From Streptacidiphilus fuscans (GTDB lineage: Bacteria; Actinomycetota; Actinomycetes; Streptomycetales; Streptomycetaceae): 64,000 bases of DNA. Below the pieces are notes generated by a model. That model was not told the origin of the DNA. It saw only the letters and a program-made list of their open reading frames with translations, and made no database searches. Positions 16,277 to 26,168 of the stretch are shown here, piece by piece; the first letter of the stretch is position 1, and each line of letters begins with the position of its first letter. The position numbers were made by a program, and so were the translations under genes. The stretch lies in the NCBI RefSeq assembly GCF_015690355.1, contig NZ_JADPRT010000001.1:496001-560000 (forward strand), in the 5' to 3' direction.

Positions 16277-17287
16277 ATGACTGTGACGCAGGTGCCTGCC
16301 CAAAGCGTTCCCTTCGAGCTGGCGCTGCGTCTCGCCATCGCGGAGCGCGGGCTCACCCTCGAACGGATAGCGGACCGGCTGCAGGCGCGCGGGATCCGGC
16401 TGTCCGTCGCGACGCTGAGCCTGTGGCAGACCGGCCGCTGCCGTCCCGAACGGCCCACGTCACTACGCGCGTTGACCGTGATCGAGGAGGTGCTGCAGCT
16501 CCGGCCCGGCGCACTTTTCGCTCTGCTGGGGCCGCCGCGTCCGCGCGGCCGGTGGGCCGTAAAGGGCACTCAGCAGAGCGCGGGAGAGGGCCCGGACCCT
16601 GGCGCCGACCAGGGCACAGGTCAGGACGCAGGCCGGAACGCGGACGAGGGCGCGGCTCCCGACGCGACCGGCGACGTGCCGCTGACCGACGCCTGGTCGC
16701 CCGGCGAGCAGGGCCGTGGGCTGTGGGAGCGGCTGGACACCCGGTGGGACCTCAGTCTGACCCGGCTGAGCTGCCACAGCCGCCTGACCGTCGACGCGAA
16801 CCGCTGCGCGAGCTCGCTGTGGAGCAGACGCCTGGTCCGCGCCGAGGCCGACGGCGTGGACCGCTGGATCACCGTGGTCCAGGCACGCGAGATCGGCCGC
16901 CGCCCCGAACTCGAGGTCCCGGCGCCGCTGCGGCTGGGAGCCGTCGAACACCTGCCGGACCAGGGCCTGTTGGCGGCGGAGCTGCTCTTCGACCGGCCGC
17001 TCGCCAGGGGCGAGACGGCGATCGTCGAGTACACCGTCCACCGCGCGTCGGCCGGGCAGCCGGTCCACCACCTCGACGCGCGCCTCAACCGGGCCTCGCG
17101 CGAACACCTGCTGGAGGTCCGCTTCGACCGCGCCGCCCGCCCCGGCGCGTGCCGCATGTTCCGCAGTGCGGCGCTGGACGCCGTCCCGCGCGAGCGGACA
17201 CTGCGGCTGAACAGCGCCGGGACCGTCCACGCGGTGGCCCTCGGCGCGGGCCCTGGCCGCTTCGGCATCCGCTGGGACTGGGACTGA
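16277..17287 (+). CDS. XRE-type helix-turn-helix protein with large C-terminal domain
   Basis: A 336-residue protein. Residues about 12-80 form a Cro/C1-type HTH (FELALRLAIAERGLTLERIA, LSVATLSLWQTGRCRPERP). A Gly/Asp-rich linker follows, then a beta-rich domain of about 200 residues with YTVHRASAGQPVHHLDARLN and REHLLEVRFDRAARPG. I recall this arrangement from streptomycete regulators whose C-terminal domain has no assigned function. AGAAGGAGGGC immediately before ATG 16277 fixes the start. It may regulate the divergent G1 peptidase; this is only inferred from position. Confidence 0.75.
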   Translation: MTVTQVPAQSVPFELALRLAIAERGLTLERIADRLQARGIRLSVATLSLWQTGRCRPERPTSLRALTVIEEVLQLRPGALFALLGPPRPRGRWAVKGTQQSAGEGPDPGADQGTGQDAGRNADEGAAPDATGDVPLTDAWSPGEQGRGLWERLDTRWDLSLTRLSCHSRLTVDANRCASSLWSRRLVRAEADGVDRWITVVQAREIGRRPELEVPAPLRLGAVEHLPDQGLLAAELLFDRPLARGETAIVEYTVHRASAGQPVHHLDARLNRASREHLLEVRFDRAARPGACRMFRSAALDAVPRERTLRLNSAGTVHAVALGAGPGRFGIRWDWD

Positions 17288-17292
17288 CGGAA

Positions 17293-17328
17293 CGTCAGGC
17301 CGACACGTCCGGTCGGCGCGTCAGGCCG
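17293..17328. repeat. Direct repeat CGTCAGGCCG spanning a stop codon
   Basis: Copies at 17293-17302 and 17319-17328; the TCA in the second copy is the complement of the TGA stop of the minus-strand NmrA-type gene. Confidence 0.6.
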
Positions 17329-18214
17329 GCCGGTTCGGGCCCTGCTCGAAGAGGCTCGCGTGGTCGGCCACCCACTCGGCGAACGATCGCGCCGGCACCC
17401 CGAGGACGTCGGCCACGGCGGAGGTGACGAACGCGGGCCTTCCCATCGTGGCGTCCCACGCGGTGAGCAGCATGTCGACGACCGCACGCGGGGCCTTGCC
17501 CTCCGTCGCGCTGCGGAACTCGTCCGGTGACAGCTCCTCGAACGTGATCGGGCGGCCCAGGACCTTGCCGATGATCTCCACCTGCGCCGCCTGGCTCAGC
17601 GACTCGGGCCCGGTGAGGACGTAGTCGCCGCCCGCATGTCCGTCCTCGTACAGGGTCCGCGCCGCGACAGCCGCGACGTCACGGTCGTCGACGGGGGCGG
17701 TCTCGGCCGCGCCGTAGGGCCAGCGGACGACCTCTCCGGCACGGATGGCGGGTGCCCACCAGGCCGTCGCGTTCGAGGCGAACATCCCCGGCCGGATGAC
17801 GGTCGATTCGAGCCCGGTGGCCGCGATGAGCCGCTCGATCTCGGCGTGGAACGCCGCCATGGGGTTCGGCTGCTGGAAGAAGGGGTGCGGTGTCCGGTGC
17901 GGCGAGGACAGCAGGACGACGCGCCGCGTGTGGGTTGCCAGCCGCTCGACAACGTCCGCGGCGGTCGCCGGCGGTGCCGTCCAGAGGAGGAAGACGGCGC
18001 TGGTCCCGCGCAGCGCCTGGTCGAGAGACGCGGGCTCGGTGAGGTCGCCGGTGACGACCTCGACACCGTCGGGCAGCTCCGCTGCCGCCTCGGCGCGCCG
18101 CGTGAGGGCGCGCACCGGCACGCCCGCGTCGAGGAGCTGGTCGACGACGCCGCGCCCGATCCGGCCGGTGGCACCGGTGACGAGCACGGGTTGCGTGTGG
18201 GTGGTTCGTGTCAT
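17321..18214 (-). CDS. NmrA/NAD(P)H-binding family reductase
   Basis: A 297-residue atypical SDR with the N-terminal dinucleotide loop VLVTGATGRIGRGVVDQLL and VRALTRR for the NADP phosphate. The sequence VETLATHTRRVVLLSSPHRT-like region holds the strand after the usual catalytic position, but there is no YxxxK, as is normal for NmrA-type proteins, which act either as quinone/NADPH sensors or reductases. It is an intact paralogue of the broken gene at 4173. ATG 18214 is preceded by CCGAGGCACTC. A TAGGCT box about 40 bases upstream may be its -10 element. Confidence 0.85.
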   Translation of the reverse strand: MTRTTHTQPVLVTGATGRIGRGVVDQLLDAGVPVRALTRRAEAAAELPDGVEVVTGDLTEPASLDQALRGTSAVFLLWTAPPATAADVVERLATHTRRVVLLSSPHRTPHPFFQQPNPMAAFHAEIERLIAATGLESTVIRPGMFASNATAWWAPAIRAGEVVRWPYGAAETAPVDDRDVAAVAARTLYEDGHAGGDYVLTGPESLSQAAQVEIIGKVLGRPITFEELSPDEFRSATEGKAPRAVVDMLLTAWDATMGRPAFVTSAVADVLGVPARSFAEWVADHASLFEQGPNRPA

Positions 18215-18371
18215 GAGTGCCTCGGCCGTCCTCGTCCGGTGTTCGCCGGGCCGAGCCTAGCGGGCCGGGCCGTCGTCGCCCGCGTCCGGTGGTGCCGGTG
18301 CGGGCGGCGACGATCCGGGTCGATCCGTCACACGCGGGGGAGCACTCACGTGCTCATGCGCGGGCGCGTGA

Positions 18372-19178
18372 TCACTCGTTGGCGGTGAGCACCGGGTAGT
18401 AGCCGTCGGCCTGGCCGGCGGAGGTGGGGTGGTAGGACTCGTAGACCGGCAGCGTGGTGCTGTGGAGCCACTGGTCGTCGGTGCAGATCTCGTGCCCGCT
18501 GAAGGCGCTCCGCACGTCCCCGTAGGTGAAGTTCGGGTACTTGGCGACCTCGTTGGCGATCACGCCGTCGAGGACGTCGGCCGCGCCGTTGATGGCGCTG
18601 CGGCTGGTGTCGCTGATGCCGAACAGGCAGTCGCCGGGGACCGCGTAGAGGTGCGGGTAACCCATGACGACGACGTGGGCGTTGGGCGCGTCGGCGCTGA
18701 TCGCGGAGTAGAGCGTGTCCAGCCGCGAGGCGAGTTGGGTGTTGACGAAGTTCTCGTCGGTGTCGACGGCGGAGACGCACGAGCTGGTGCCGTCCAGCAC
18801 GCAGGTCTCCATCGTCGAGGTGAAGCCCGCGTCGTCGCCGCCGACGACGAGGCTGATCTCGGTGGTGCTGCTGTTCAGCCCGGAGAGCTGGTTGTTCAGC
18901 ACGTCCTGGGTGGTCGCCCCGGAACAGGCCGCGAAGTCGAAGCTGGACGGGGAGTTGGCCTGCTGCCACAGGTAGGCCGCCGACAGCGTGCTCTGGTAGC
19001 ACGACCCGCTGGACGAGATGTAGCTGCCGCTGCCCACGCCCGAGGCGTAGGAGTCGCCGAGGGCGGCGTAACCGCCGCTGCTGGCCTGGGCGGTGGGAGC
19101 TGCGGCGAGGGCGCAGGCCACGAGGGTGCCGACTGCGAGGGTGCTCGCCAGGAGTCGTCTGGACGCGGGGATGTGCAT
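18372..19178 (-). CDS. Secreted SGNH/GDSL-family hydrolase with a Gly-Gly-Asp-Asp block
   Basis: A 268-residue secreted esterase/lipase-like protein. The signal peptide runs to PTAQAS (about residue 33). Block I is YAALGDSYASG with the nucleophilic Ser; block V is ESYHPTSAG with the catalytic His. Block III reads LVVGGDDAGF, where the family usually has GGND; the Asn that completes the oxyanion hole is replaced by Asp. Paired Cys residues suggest three disulfides, as in Streptomyces lipases. ATG 19178 follows GGAGGCACC. A TTACC-N4-GGTAA inverted repeat lies 73 bases upstream. Confidence 0.85.
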   Translation of the reverse strand: MHIPASRRLLASTLAVGTLVACALAAAPTAQASSGGYAALGDSYASGVGSGSYISSSGSCYQSTLSAAYLWQQANSPSSFDFAACSGATTQDVLNNQLSGLNSSTTEISLVVGGDDAGFTSTMETCVLDGTSSCVSAVDTDENFVNTQLASRLDTLYSAISADAPNAHVVVMGYPHLYAVPGDCLFGISDTSRSAINGAADVLDGVIANEVAKYPNFTYGDVRSAFSGHEICTDDQWLHSTTLPVYESYHPTSAGQADGYYPVLTANE

Positions 19179-19250
19179 GGTGCCTCCACTTGTGGTGGTG
19201 GTGCACGACATTGGGGGGTGGGGCCTGGGTGACGCGCGTCGCGAAAATTT

Positions 19251-19264
19251 TTACCAGCGGGTAA
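19251..19264. promoter_or_regulatory. Inverted repeat TTACCAGCGGGTAA upstream of SGNH gene
   Basis: TTACC-AGCG-GGTAA is a perfect 5-base inverted repeat with a 4-base spacer. A 12-of-14 match occurs upstream of the second SGNH hydrolase gene (60547-60560). The form suits a TetR-type repressor. Confidence 0.5.
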
Positions 19265-19514
19265 CCCGCCTGGAAAGTGTCCATGCCAACGTTCTGACAG
19301 CCGCTCTGAAATGGCGTGAAAAACCTTGCAGATCGTCAAGATCGCTGTATTCCAGCGGGATTGGAGGGAGTCACGAGTTCCGCGGGACTGTCCGCAGACG
19401 CGCCGGAAAGGTTCGGCCATCTCGGCGGGACGGGTGGCGGCGCGGAATGGCGGAAAACAGCCGACCGACCGTCAGATTGGCTCTGAACGGCCGGTCGGGG
19501 AGGCTGCGCGGCAG
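19265..19514. other. Intergenic region, no gene seen
   Basis: Between the SGNH gene promoter and the repeats behind the acyl-CoA ligase gene. It is comparatively AT-rich at 19240-19370 but holds no reading frame I can support. Confidence 0.45.
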
Positions 19515-19590
19515 CAGGGGATCCGAAGGATCAGCGGAGGATCAGCGGCGGGGCAGGGGAGGGCCCGGGGGGATCAGGGGAGGGTCAGGA
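19515..19590. repeat. Degenerate tandem repeats running from the ligase stop codon
   Basis: Two exact AGGATCAGCGG copies (19527-19537, 19538-19548) and further GGATCAGGGG/AGGGTCAGG units lead up to the complement of the ligase stop at 19585-19587. Read on the minus strand, most units carry a TGA. Confidence 0.65.
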
Positions 19591-21150
19591 GAGCTCGCGC
19601 TTGAGGATCTTGCCGGTCGCGGTCATCGGCAGCGACTCGACGATCCCCACGATGCGCGGGTACTTGTGACCGGCCATCTGCTCCCGGCCCCAGGCGACCA
19701 GCTCCTCCGGTGTGGCCGCCGCGCCGGGCTTGAGGATCACGAACGCCTTGACCTCCTCGCCATGGCTCTCGTGCGGCACGCCGACGACCGCGGCCAGGCT
19801 GATCGCGGGGTGCGTCATCAGCACCTCCTCGATCTCGCGCGGGTACACGTTGAAGCCGCCGCGGATGATCATGTCCTTGGAGCGGTCGACGACGTAGTAG
19901 AAGCCGTCCGCGTCCCTGCGCGCCAGATCGCCGGTGCGGAACCAGCCGTTCCTGATCACCTCGGCGGTGGCCTCGGGCCGGTTGTAGTAACCCTTCATGA
20001 TGTTGTGTCCCTTGACGGCGATCTCGCCGATCTCCCCGAGCTCGGTCACCTCGGACCAGTCGTCGTTGATCAGCTTCACCGCGACACCCCAGATCGGCAC
20101 GCCGATCGAGCCGGGACGCGGCTCCTGGTCCGGGTCGCTGAAGGTGGCCACCGGACTGGTCTCGGACAGGCCGTAGCCCTCCAGCACCTGGACGTGCAGC
20201 CGCTCCCGGACCTGGGTGATGATCTCGACGGGCAGGCTGGACCCGCCGGAGACGCCGACCCGGAGGTTGCGCGCGATCCGGTCGACGTCCACGTCGTCGG
20301 TGAGCGCGCCGAGCAGGGCCCACCACATCGTCGGTACCCCGGCGAAGAAGGTGATCTCCTCGGTGTCCATCAACCGCACCACCTCCGCCGCGTTGAAGCG
20401 CGGCACCAGGTGGAGCGTGGCCGCCATCGCGAACCCGGCGTGCATCTGCACCGTCGCGCCGTAGGTGTGGAACAGCGGCAGGCAGAGCACATGGCTGTCG
20501 GTGGCCGGCCTGGTGTTGAACATCCGGTTGCAGGCGAACACGTTCATCATCGTGTTCGCATGGGACAGTTCGGCGCCCTTGGCCTGGCCGGTCGTGCCCG
20601 AGGTGTAGAGGATGATCGCGGTGTCGGTCGCCTCGGTGACCACCGGGTCGAAGACCGGGCTCCTGCCCGCGAGCGCGCTGCCGAGCGTCTCCGCTTCTTC
20701 AAGGGACGGTGCTCCCCCGACCGGGCTCGGCGCGGCCGGGTCGGCGGTCATCAGGAAGAAGTGCTCGACCTCCTTGACCTCGTTGAACGCCGCCCATCCC
20801 GCAGCGCCCATCGGCAGCTCCGGCGTGCCCTCGAAGCAGAAGTACGCCTTCACGTCGGCGTCCCGGAGGTGGTAGGCGATCTCGCGCGGCTTGAGCAGCA
20901 CGTTGAGCGGGACCACCACGGCGCCCGCCTTGAGGACGCCGTAGTAGACGATCGGGAACTGCGGCAGGTTCGGGCAGCTCAGCGCCACCTTGTCGCCGGG
21001 CTGGATCCCGCGCTCCACCAGCAGGTTGGCGACCTGGTTCGCGGCGGCGTCGACCTGGGCGTAGGTGAGGCGGGTCGGGCCCAGGACCAGGGCGTCACGG
21101 TTCGGGTACGTGCGGGCGGAGTCCTCGAGCAGGATCGACAGGTTCAGCAT
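19585..21150 (-). CDS. Long-chain fatty-acid--CoA ligase
   Basis: A 521-residue adenylate-forming enzyme that activates fatty acids to acyl-CoA via acyl-AMP for beta-oxidation or lipid synthesis. All core motifs are present: the P-loop AIILYTSGTTGQAKGAELSH (about residues 180-200), GYGLSETSPV (about 335), GWFRTGDLARRD (about 400) and the C-terminal lysine segment LPMTATGKILKREL. ATG 21150 follows CCGGAAGGCACC. A TGTCA-N2-TGACA repeat 46 bases upstream may be its operator. Substrate chain length cannot be read from sequence. Confidence 0.93.
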   Translation of the reverse strand: MLNLSILLEDSARTYPNRDALVLGPTRLTYAQVDAAANQVANLLVERGIQPGDKVALSCPNLPQFPIVYYGVLKAGAVVVPLNVLLKPREIAYHLRDADVKAYFCFEGTPELPMGAAGWAAFNEVKEVEHFFLMTADPAAPSPVGGAPSLEEAETLGSALAGRSPVFDPVVTEATDTAIILYTSGTTGQAKGAELSHANTMMNVFACNRMFNTRPATDSHVLCLPLFHTYGATVQMHAGFAMAATLHLVPRFNAAEVVRLMDTEEITFFAGVPTMWWALLGALTDDVDVDRIARNLRVGVSGGSSLPVEIITQVRERLHVQVLEGYGLSETSPVATFSDPDQEPRPGSIGVPIWGVAVKLINDDWSEVTELGEIGEIAVKGHNIMKGYYNRPEATAEVIRNGWFRTGDLARRDADGFYYVVDRSKDMIIRGGFNVYPREIEEVLMTHPAISLAAVVGVPHESHGEEVKAFVILKPGAAATPEELVAWGREQMAGHKYPRIVGIVESLPMTATGKILKRELS

Positions 21151-21195
21151 GGTGCCTTCCGGAAGGTGGGAAGCCGGGCCGTCGTGTGTGAACGC

Positions 21196-21209
21196 ATGTC
21201 AGATGACAT
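21196..21209. promoter_or_regulatory. Inverted repeat ATGTCA-GA-TGACAT upstream of acyl-CoA ligase
   Basis: Perfect 6-base arms separated by two bases, 46 bases before the ligase ATG. The site type is typical of GntR or TetR regulators. The FadR-type gene at 22404 is a nearby candidate, but its own putative site differs. Confidence 0.4.
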
Positions 21210-21289
21210 CACAGGTCAGGCGCGTTGGCTGCGGCACTGCCGATCCTGCTCGGAGAGAAGCCCCTGACGAGGGCGGAGCGGCCCTGGGC

Positions 21290-22309
21290 TCAGTCCGCGA
21301 GCAGCTCGGGCACCGGCTGGACCCGGCCGACGGGATGACCGCCGCCCAGCAGCGTCTCACCCGCGAAGGCGGTGAGCAGCTCGGGGTCGACGCCCGCGCG
21401 GGCGAGTGCGGCGGCGGCGACCGGGATCCGGGCGCGGTCGGCGCCGTCGGAGATCTTCACGGCGATCGCCCGGCCGTCCGGCAGCGCGGCGACCTGGACG
21501 CCTTCGAAGCCGTCCTTGGCGAGCAGTCCGGGCACGGCGCGCATCAGCGCGGCCACGTCCCGGTCGGCGCCGGAGGCCAGCTCGGGGTGGTCGCGCATCG
21601 CGTCCGCGACGCGCGCCTCGGGGGTGCCGGGCGCGGCGGTGGTGATCCGCGCGGCCGCGCGGGCGAGGCCGTGCAGCGAGACCGCGAACAGCGGTGCGCC
21701 GCAGCCGTCCACCGTGACCGTCGCGACGTGCTGCCCCGTCAGGCCCTCGACGGCTGCCGAGACGGCCCGCTGGAGCGGGTGGGCGGGGTCGAGGTAGTCG
21801 TCCAGGGACCAGCCGGCCCGGGCGCAGGTGTAGAGCATCGCGGCGTGCTTGCCGGAGCAGTTCTGCGCCAGTCGGGACGGCAGGCGTCTGGCGCGGATCC
21901 AGGCGTCGCGGACGGCCGGGCCGTAGGGGAGGTCCGCGACGTTGCGCAGGCGGTCCTCGGTGAGACCGGCGAGCGCCAGGATCCGCCGCGCGCCGTCCAG
22001 GTGGCGCTCCTCGCCGGAGTGGCTGGCGGCGGCGAGCGACAGCAGCTCGCCGTCGAGCGGCAGCCCGGCCCGCACCATGGCGACGGCCTGGACCGGCTTG
22101 AGCGCCGAGCGCGGGTAGAAGGCGGCCTCGATGTCGCCGTGTGCGAACGAGACCTCGCCGTCGGCGTCCAGGACGACCACCGATCCGTAGTGGACGCCCT
22201 CGACCACTCCGGCGCGCACCAGGTGCGCGACGGGGGAGTGCCGGGGTTCGCGGATCGCCGGAGCGTCGGCCGGGGTGGGGGAGGGGGCGAGGGAGGGCGT
22301 GGCGTTCAT
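21290..22309 (-). CDS. L-asparaginase II family protein
   Basis: A 339-residue protein of the Asparaginase_II (PF06089) family, thought to hydrolyse asparagine to aspartate and ammonia in the cytosol. Family blocks seen are HYGSVVVLDADGEVSFAHGD, FYPRSALKPVQAVAM, CSGKHAAMLYTC and VTVDGCGAPLFAVSL. Length is normal. The ATG lies 94 bases downstream of a FadR-type regulator gene on the same strand; this regulator-asparaginase order is common in streptomycetes. The AT-rich gap before it may hold its own promoter. Confidence 0.9.
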   Translation of the reverse strand: MNATPSLAPSPTPADAPAIREPRHSPVAHLVRAGVVEGVHYGSVVVLDADGEVSFAHGDIEAAFYPRSALKPVQAVAMVRAGLPLDGELLSLAAASHSGEERHLDGARRILALAGLTEDRLRNVADLPYGPAVRDAWIRARRLPSRLAQNCSGKHAAMLYTCARAGWSLDDYLDPAHPLQRAVSAAVEGLTGQHVATVTVDGCGAPLFAVSLHGLARAAARITTAAPGTPEARVADAMRDHPELASGADRDVAALMRAVPGLLAKDGFEGVQVAALPDGRAIAVKISDGADRARIPVAAAALARAGVDPELLTAFAGETLLGGGHPVGRVQPVPELLAD

Positions 22310-22403
22310 GCGTCGACCCCGCTGACCCCAATGCCCGAATTGCTAGAGTTTGCTGTCATTTCAATGCATACTGCGCTGCCTATGTGACTGTTGATCTGAT
22401 CGC

Positions 22404-23138
22404 TCACGCGACGGATTCGCCTTCCGTGGGAGTGGTGGTGCGTCCCGGGTGCACGATGCTGCTGAGGGATGCGTCGATGCAGTCGAGATGGTGCGCCATG
22501 GCGGCGACGGCGTCGTGCTGGTTGCCGTCGACCAGTGCGTCGAGGATCGCGCGGTGCTCCCGGTCCGACTGCTCGCGGCGTCCGTCGCTCAGTTCGTTCA
22601 GGAACGACGACTGGCGGGCCAGGGCGTCGCGGATCTCCTCGATGACGCGGCGGAAGGCCGGGTTCTGGGCGGCTGCGGCCACCGTCAGGTGGAAGAGGCT
22701 GTCCATCGCGACCCACGCGGTGGTGTCCGTCTCCCGCTCCATCCGCTCCAGCAGATGGGCCAGCCGGTCCAGGTCCTCGGGGGTGCGGCGCAGCGCTGCG
22801 TAGCCCGCGACGGGGATCTCGACGTGTCGGCGCACCTCCTCCAGGTCACCGGCCGCGTAGTCGCCGAAGGTGGGTTCCTCGACCGTGGTCGCGATGACGA
22901 AGGTGCCCTTGCCGGTCCGGGACTGGGTCAGGCCCATCGTCTGCAGGGCACGGAGCGCCTCCCGCAGCACGGGTCGGCTGACTTCGAGCAGGCGGCAGAG
23001 CTCCGCCTCGGAGGGGAGTTTGTCGCCTATGGCGTAGTCGCCGCGCTCGATGGCCTGGCGAAGATGGCCGAACACCGCCTCCATCGCGCTGACGCGACGC
23101 GGTATCGCGCCACCTGTCTGGCTGTCTGACAGGTTCAC
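22404..23138 (-). CDS. FadR-subfamily GntR transcriptional regulator
   Basis: A 244-residue ligand-responsive repressor. The N-terminal winged helix (IERGDYAIGDKLPSEAELCR, LEVSRPVLREALRALQTMGL, SRTGKGTFV; residues about 24-95) is followed by an all-helical FCD domain (EVRRHVEIPVAGYAALR... with His/Asp residues HLTV, DREHRAI and AHH positioned as FCD metal ligands). I chose GTG 23138 (VNLSDSQTGG) because that N-terminus and the RRVSAMEAV segment are conserved in relatives I recall; ATG 23084 is the alternative. It probably controls itself and the asparaginase downstream in response to an organic acid or amino acid. Confidence 0.88.
   Translation of the reverse strand: MNLSDSQTGGAIPRRVSAMEAVFGHLRQAIERGDYAIGDKLPSEAELCRLLEVSRPVLREALRALQTMGLTQSRTGKGTFVIATTVEEPTFGDYAAGDLEEVRRHVEIPVAGYAALRRTPEDLDRLAHLLERMERETDTTAWVAMDSLFHLTVAAAAQNPAFRRVIEEIRDALARQSSFLNELSDGRREQSDREHRAILDALVDGNQHDAVAAMAHHLDCIDASLSSIVHPGRTTTPTEGESVA
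23122..23132. promoter_or_regulatory. FadR-type operator candidate CTGTCTGACAG
   Basis: A perfect 11-base palindrome containing the GT-N3-AC core of FadR-subfamily sites. It overlaps codons 3-6 of the regulator gene if GTG 23138 is the start, or lies 38 bases upstream if translation starts at ATG 23084. Confidence 0.45.
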
Positions 23139-23360
23139 CCGAGTGATCCTGGAGGGTGAGGGTGGGGCTGTCAAGCGTCGATTCGCCATCCCGTGCGGGG
23201 GTGGGGGCCTGCGGCGGCAGGGTTGCGCGGGGAGCCGTGCGGCGCACGGTGGTTGACGAAGGTTCAGGTCCCGGGAACGCCCACGGCCCCGACCTGAGGG
23301 CATGTGCTTCTGCTCACAGAGGGCTCCAGTCGGTTGATCTGGCGGCTCGGTGCTGCCTAG

Positions 23361-24764
<1,404 letters not shown>

Positions 24765-24797
24765 CGGTCGGTCAGGTGCTGAGGTCCGCAGACGGGG

Positions 24798-25586
24798 TCA
24801 GAGCGTAAGGCTCATCCCTTCGTCCGCGGCCAGCACCTCACCGTCGTATGCGGCGCTCGCTTCCGCGACGGCCCGGCTCCGCTCGGAGCCGGGCCAGAAG
24901 TGTGTGAGGAGCAGGCGCGCGGCCCGGGTGTCCGCGGCCCAGCGACCCGCCTCGGCGGCGCTGAGCAGGTACGGGTCCCGGTCCGCGCCCTGGAGCGTCG
25001 CCCCGGCGACGAACAGGTCAGCCCCGGAAGCGAGTTCGCCGAGACGCCGGTCCGGTCCGGCGTCGCCGCTGTAGGCGAGGACCAGGCCGGAGACGGTCAA
25101 CCGCACCCCCGCATGCGGCACGTGATGCGGCAGCAGCAGCCCGTCCAGCCGGAACGGACCCACCTCGTGGCTCCCCGGCAGCGGATGCGGGTCGAATACC
25201 TCCCGCAGATCCTCGCTCGGCTCCATCGCCTGCACGCGCTCCAGCACCCCGTCCGGGCAGTACAGCGGCGTGCGCCCGACGCGCCTGCCCCCGGCCCGAG
25301 TGCCTCCGGCCGGTATGTCTCCGGCCCGCGTGTCCCCGAATGTCAGCGCCCGACCGAGCGCGCTCAGGTCCGCGCAGTGGTCGGGATGCCCGTGCGTGAT
25401 CACCACGGCGTCGACCTCGTCCGCCGTGCAGTGCGCCAACAGGCGTGGCAGCGTGCCGTATCCGAGATCCAGCACGACGCGGAACCCGTCCGCCTCCACC
25501 AGGAGCCCACTCGCCGCGCGCCCGGCCGCAGGCCATGCTCCGCACGTTCCGAGGACGGACAGTGCGGGTACGGTGGTTGTAGTCAT
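24798..25586 (-). CDS. MBL-fold metal-dependent hydrolase
   Basis: A 262-residue metallo-beta-lactamase-fold protein of the RNase Z/PhnP-like type. The metal motif is ITHGHPDHCADL, later ligands are LLPHHVPHAG, LAYSGDAGPD and LLLTHFWPG. Related actinomycete proteins are annotated as phosphodiesterases or cyclic nucleotide-cleaving enzymes; the substrate here is unknown. ATG 25586 was taken because the first strand (PALSVLGTCGAWPAAGRA) starts there; the frame stays open far upstream by GC bias alone. An insert of about 20 Gly/Arg/Thr-rich residues (DTRAGDIPAGGTRAGGRR) after the first motif is unusual and repeat-like. Confidence 0.87.
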   Translation of the reverse strand: MTTTTVPALSVLGTCGAWPAAGRAASGLLVEADGFRVVLDLGYGTLPRLLAHCTADEVDAVVITHGHPDHCADLSALGRALTFGDTRAGDIPAGGTRAGGRRVGRTPLYCPDGVLERVQAMEPSEDLREVFDPHPLPGSHEVGPFRLDGLLLPHHVPHAGVRLTVSGLVLAYSGDAGPDRRLGELASGADLFVAGATLQGADRDPYLLSAAEAGRWAADTRAARLLLTHFWPGSERSRAVAEASAAYDGEVLAADEGMSLTL

Positions 25587-25766
25587 CTGCCCATCCTGGC
25601 AAGGATGTTGGAACCGCGCAGGTGCTCTCGGCGCACAGCACAACTCGCGGGGGACCGGTCCCCTCCGGCCGTCGCTAGCTTCTTTCACAGAGCCACCGCG
25701 GTGAGCGGGCACAGGTATCGCGGCCGTGGCTCCCGCAGGCAAAGCCAGCCACACCTTGGAGGGGTC

Positions 25767-26102
25767 GTGAACTACTACCTGGACGTGCTCAAGAACTACG
25801 CCGGTTTTTCGGGCCGGGCGCAGCGCGCGGAATACTGGATGTTCACGCTGTTCAACATCATCGCCGGTGCGGTCCTGCTCATCATCGGCGCCGCGATCCA
25901 CTTCCCGCTGCTCTACGGCATCTACAGCCTGGCGGTGCTGCTGCCCACGCTCGCGGTGGCCTTCCGCCGACTGCACGACACCGACCGGTCGGCCGGGTGG
26001 ATCCTGATCGCCCTCATCCCGTTCGTCGGGGCGATCATCCTGCTGGTGTTCCTGTGCCAGGAGGGCACCCCCGGACCGAACCAGTACGGCCCGCGCGTCT
26101 GA
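25767..26102 (+). CDS. DUF805 family membrane protein
   Basis: A 111-residue protein with the complete DUF805 pattern: N-terminal YYLDVLKNYAGFSGRAQRAEYW, three membrane helices, RRLHDTDRSAGW between helices 2 and 3, and a short tail ending EGTPGPNQYGP. Function is unknown. GTG 25767 follows TTGGAGGGGTC, a strong ribosome-binding site. It precedes the large fusion protein gene by 66 bases on the same strand and may belong to the same operon. Its stop codon lies inside a 13-base tandem repeat. Confidence 0.92.
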   Translation: MNYYLDVLKNYAGFSGRAQRAEYWMFTLFNIIAGAVLLIIGAAIHFPLLYGIYSLAVLLPTLAVAFRRLHDTDRSAGWILIALIPFVGAIILLVFLCQEGTPGPNQYGPRV

Positions 26103-26123
26103 CACAGCGATCTGACACAGCGT
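26098..26123. repeat. 13-bp tandem repeat covering the DUF805 stop codon
   Basis: TCTGACACAGCGA (26098-26110) and TCTGACACAGCGT (26111-26123), then a weaker third unit TCCGACACGACA. The first copy includes the TGA stop. Confidence 0.85.
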
Positions 26124-26168
26124 TCCGACACGACAAAGGGCGGAACACCTCGGGGGAGGGGCACGGCG

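Noticed and set aside
19093-21267. Long plus-strand frame opposite SGNH and acyl-CoA ligase genes
   Set aside because: Shadow of the ligase gene; composition is Arg/Gly/Asp-rich and there is no start signal.
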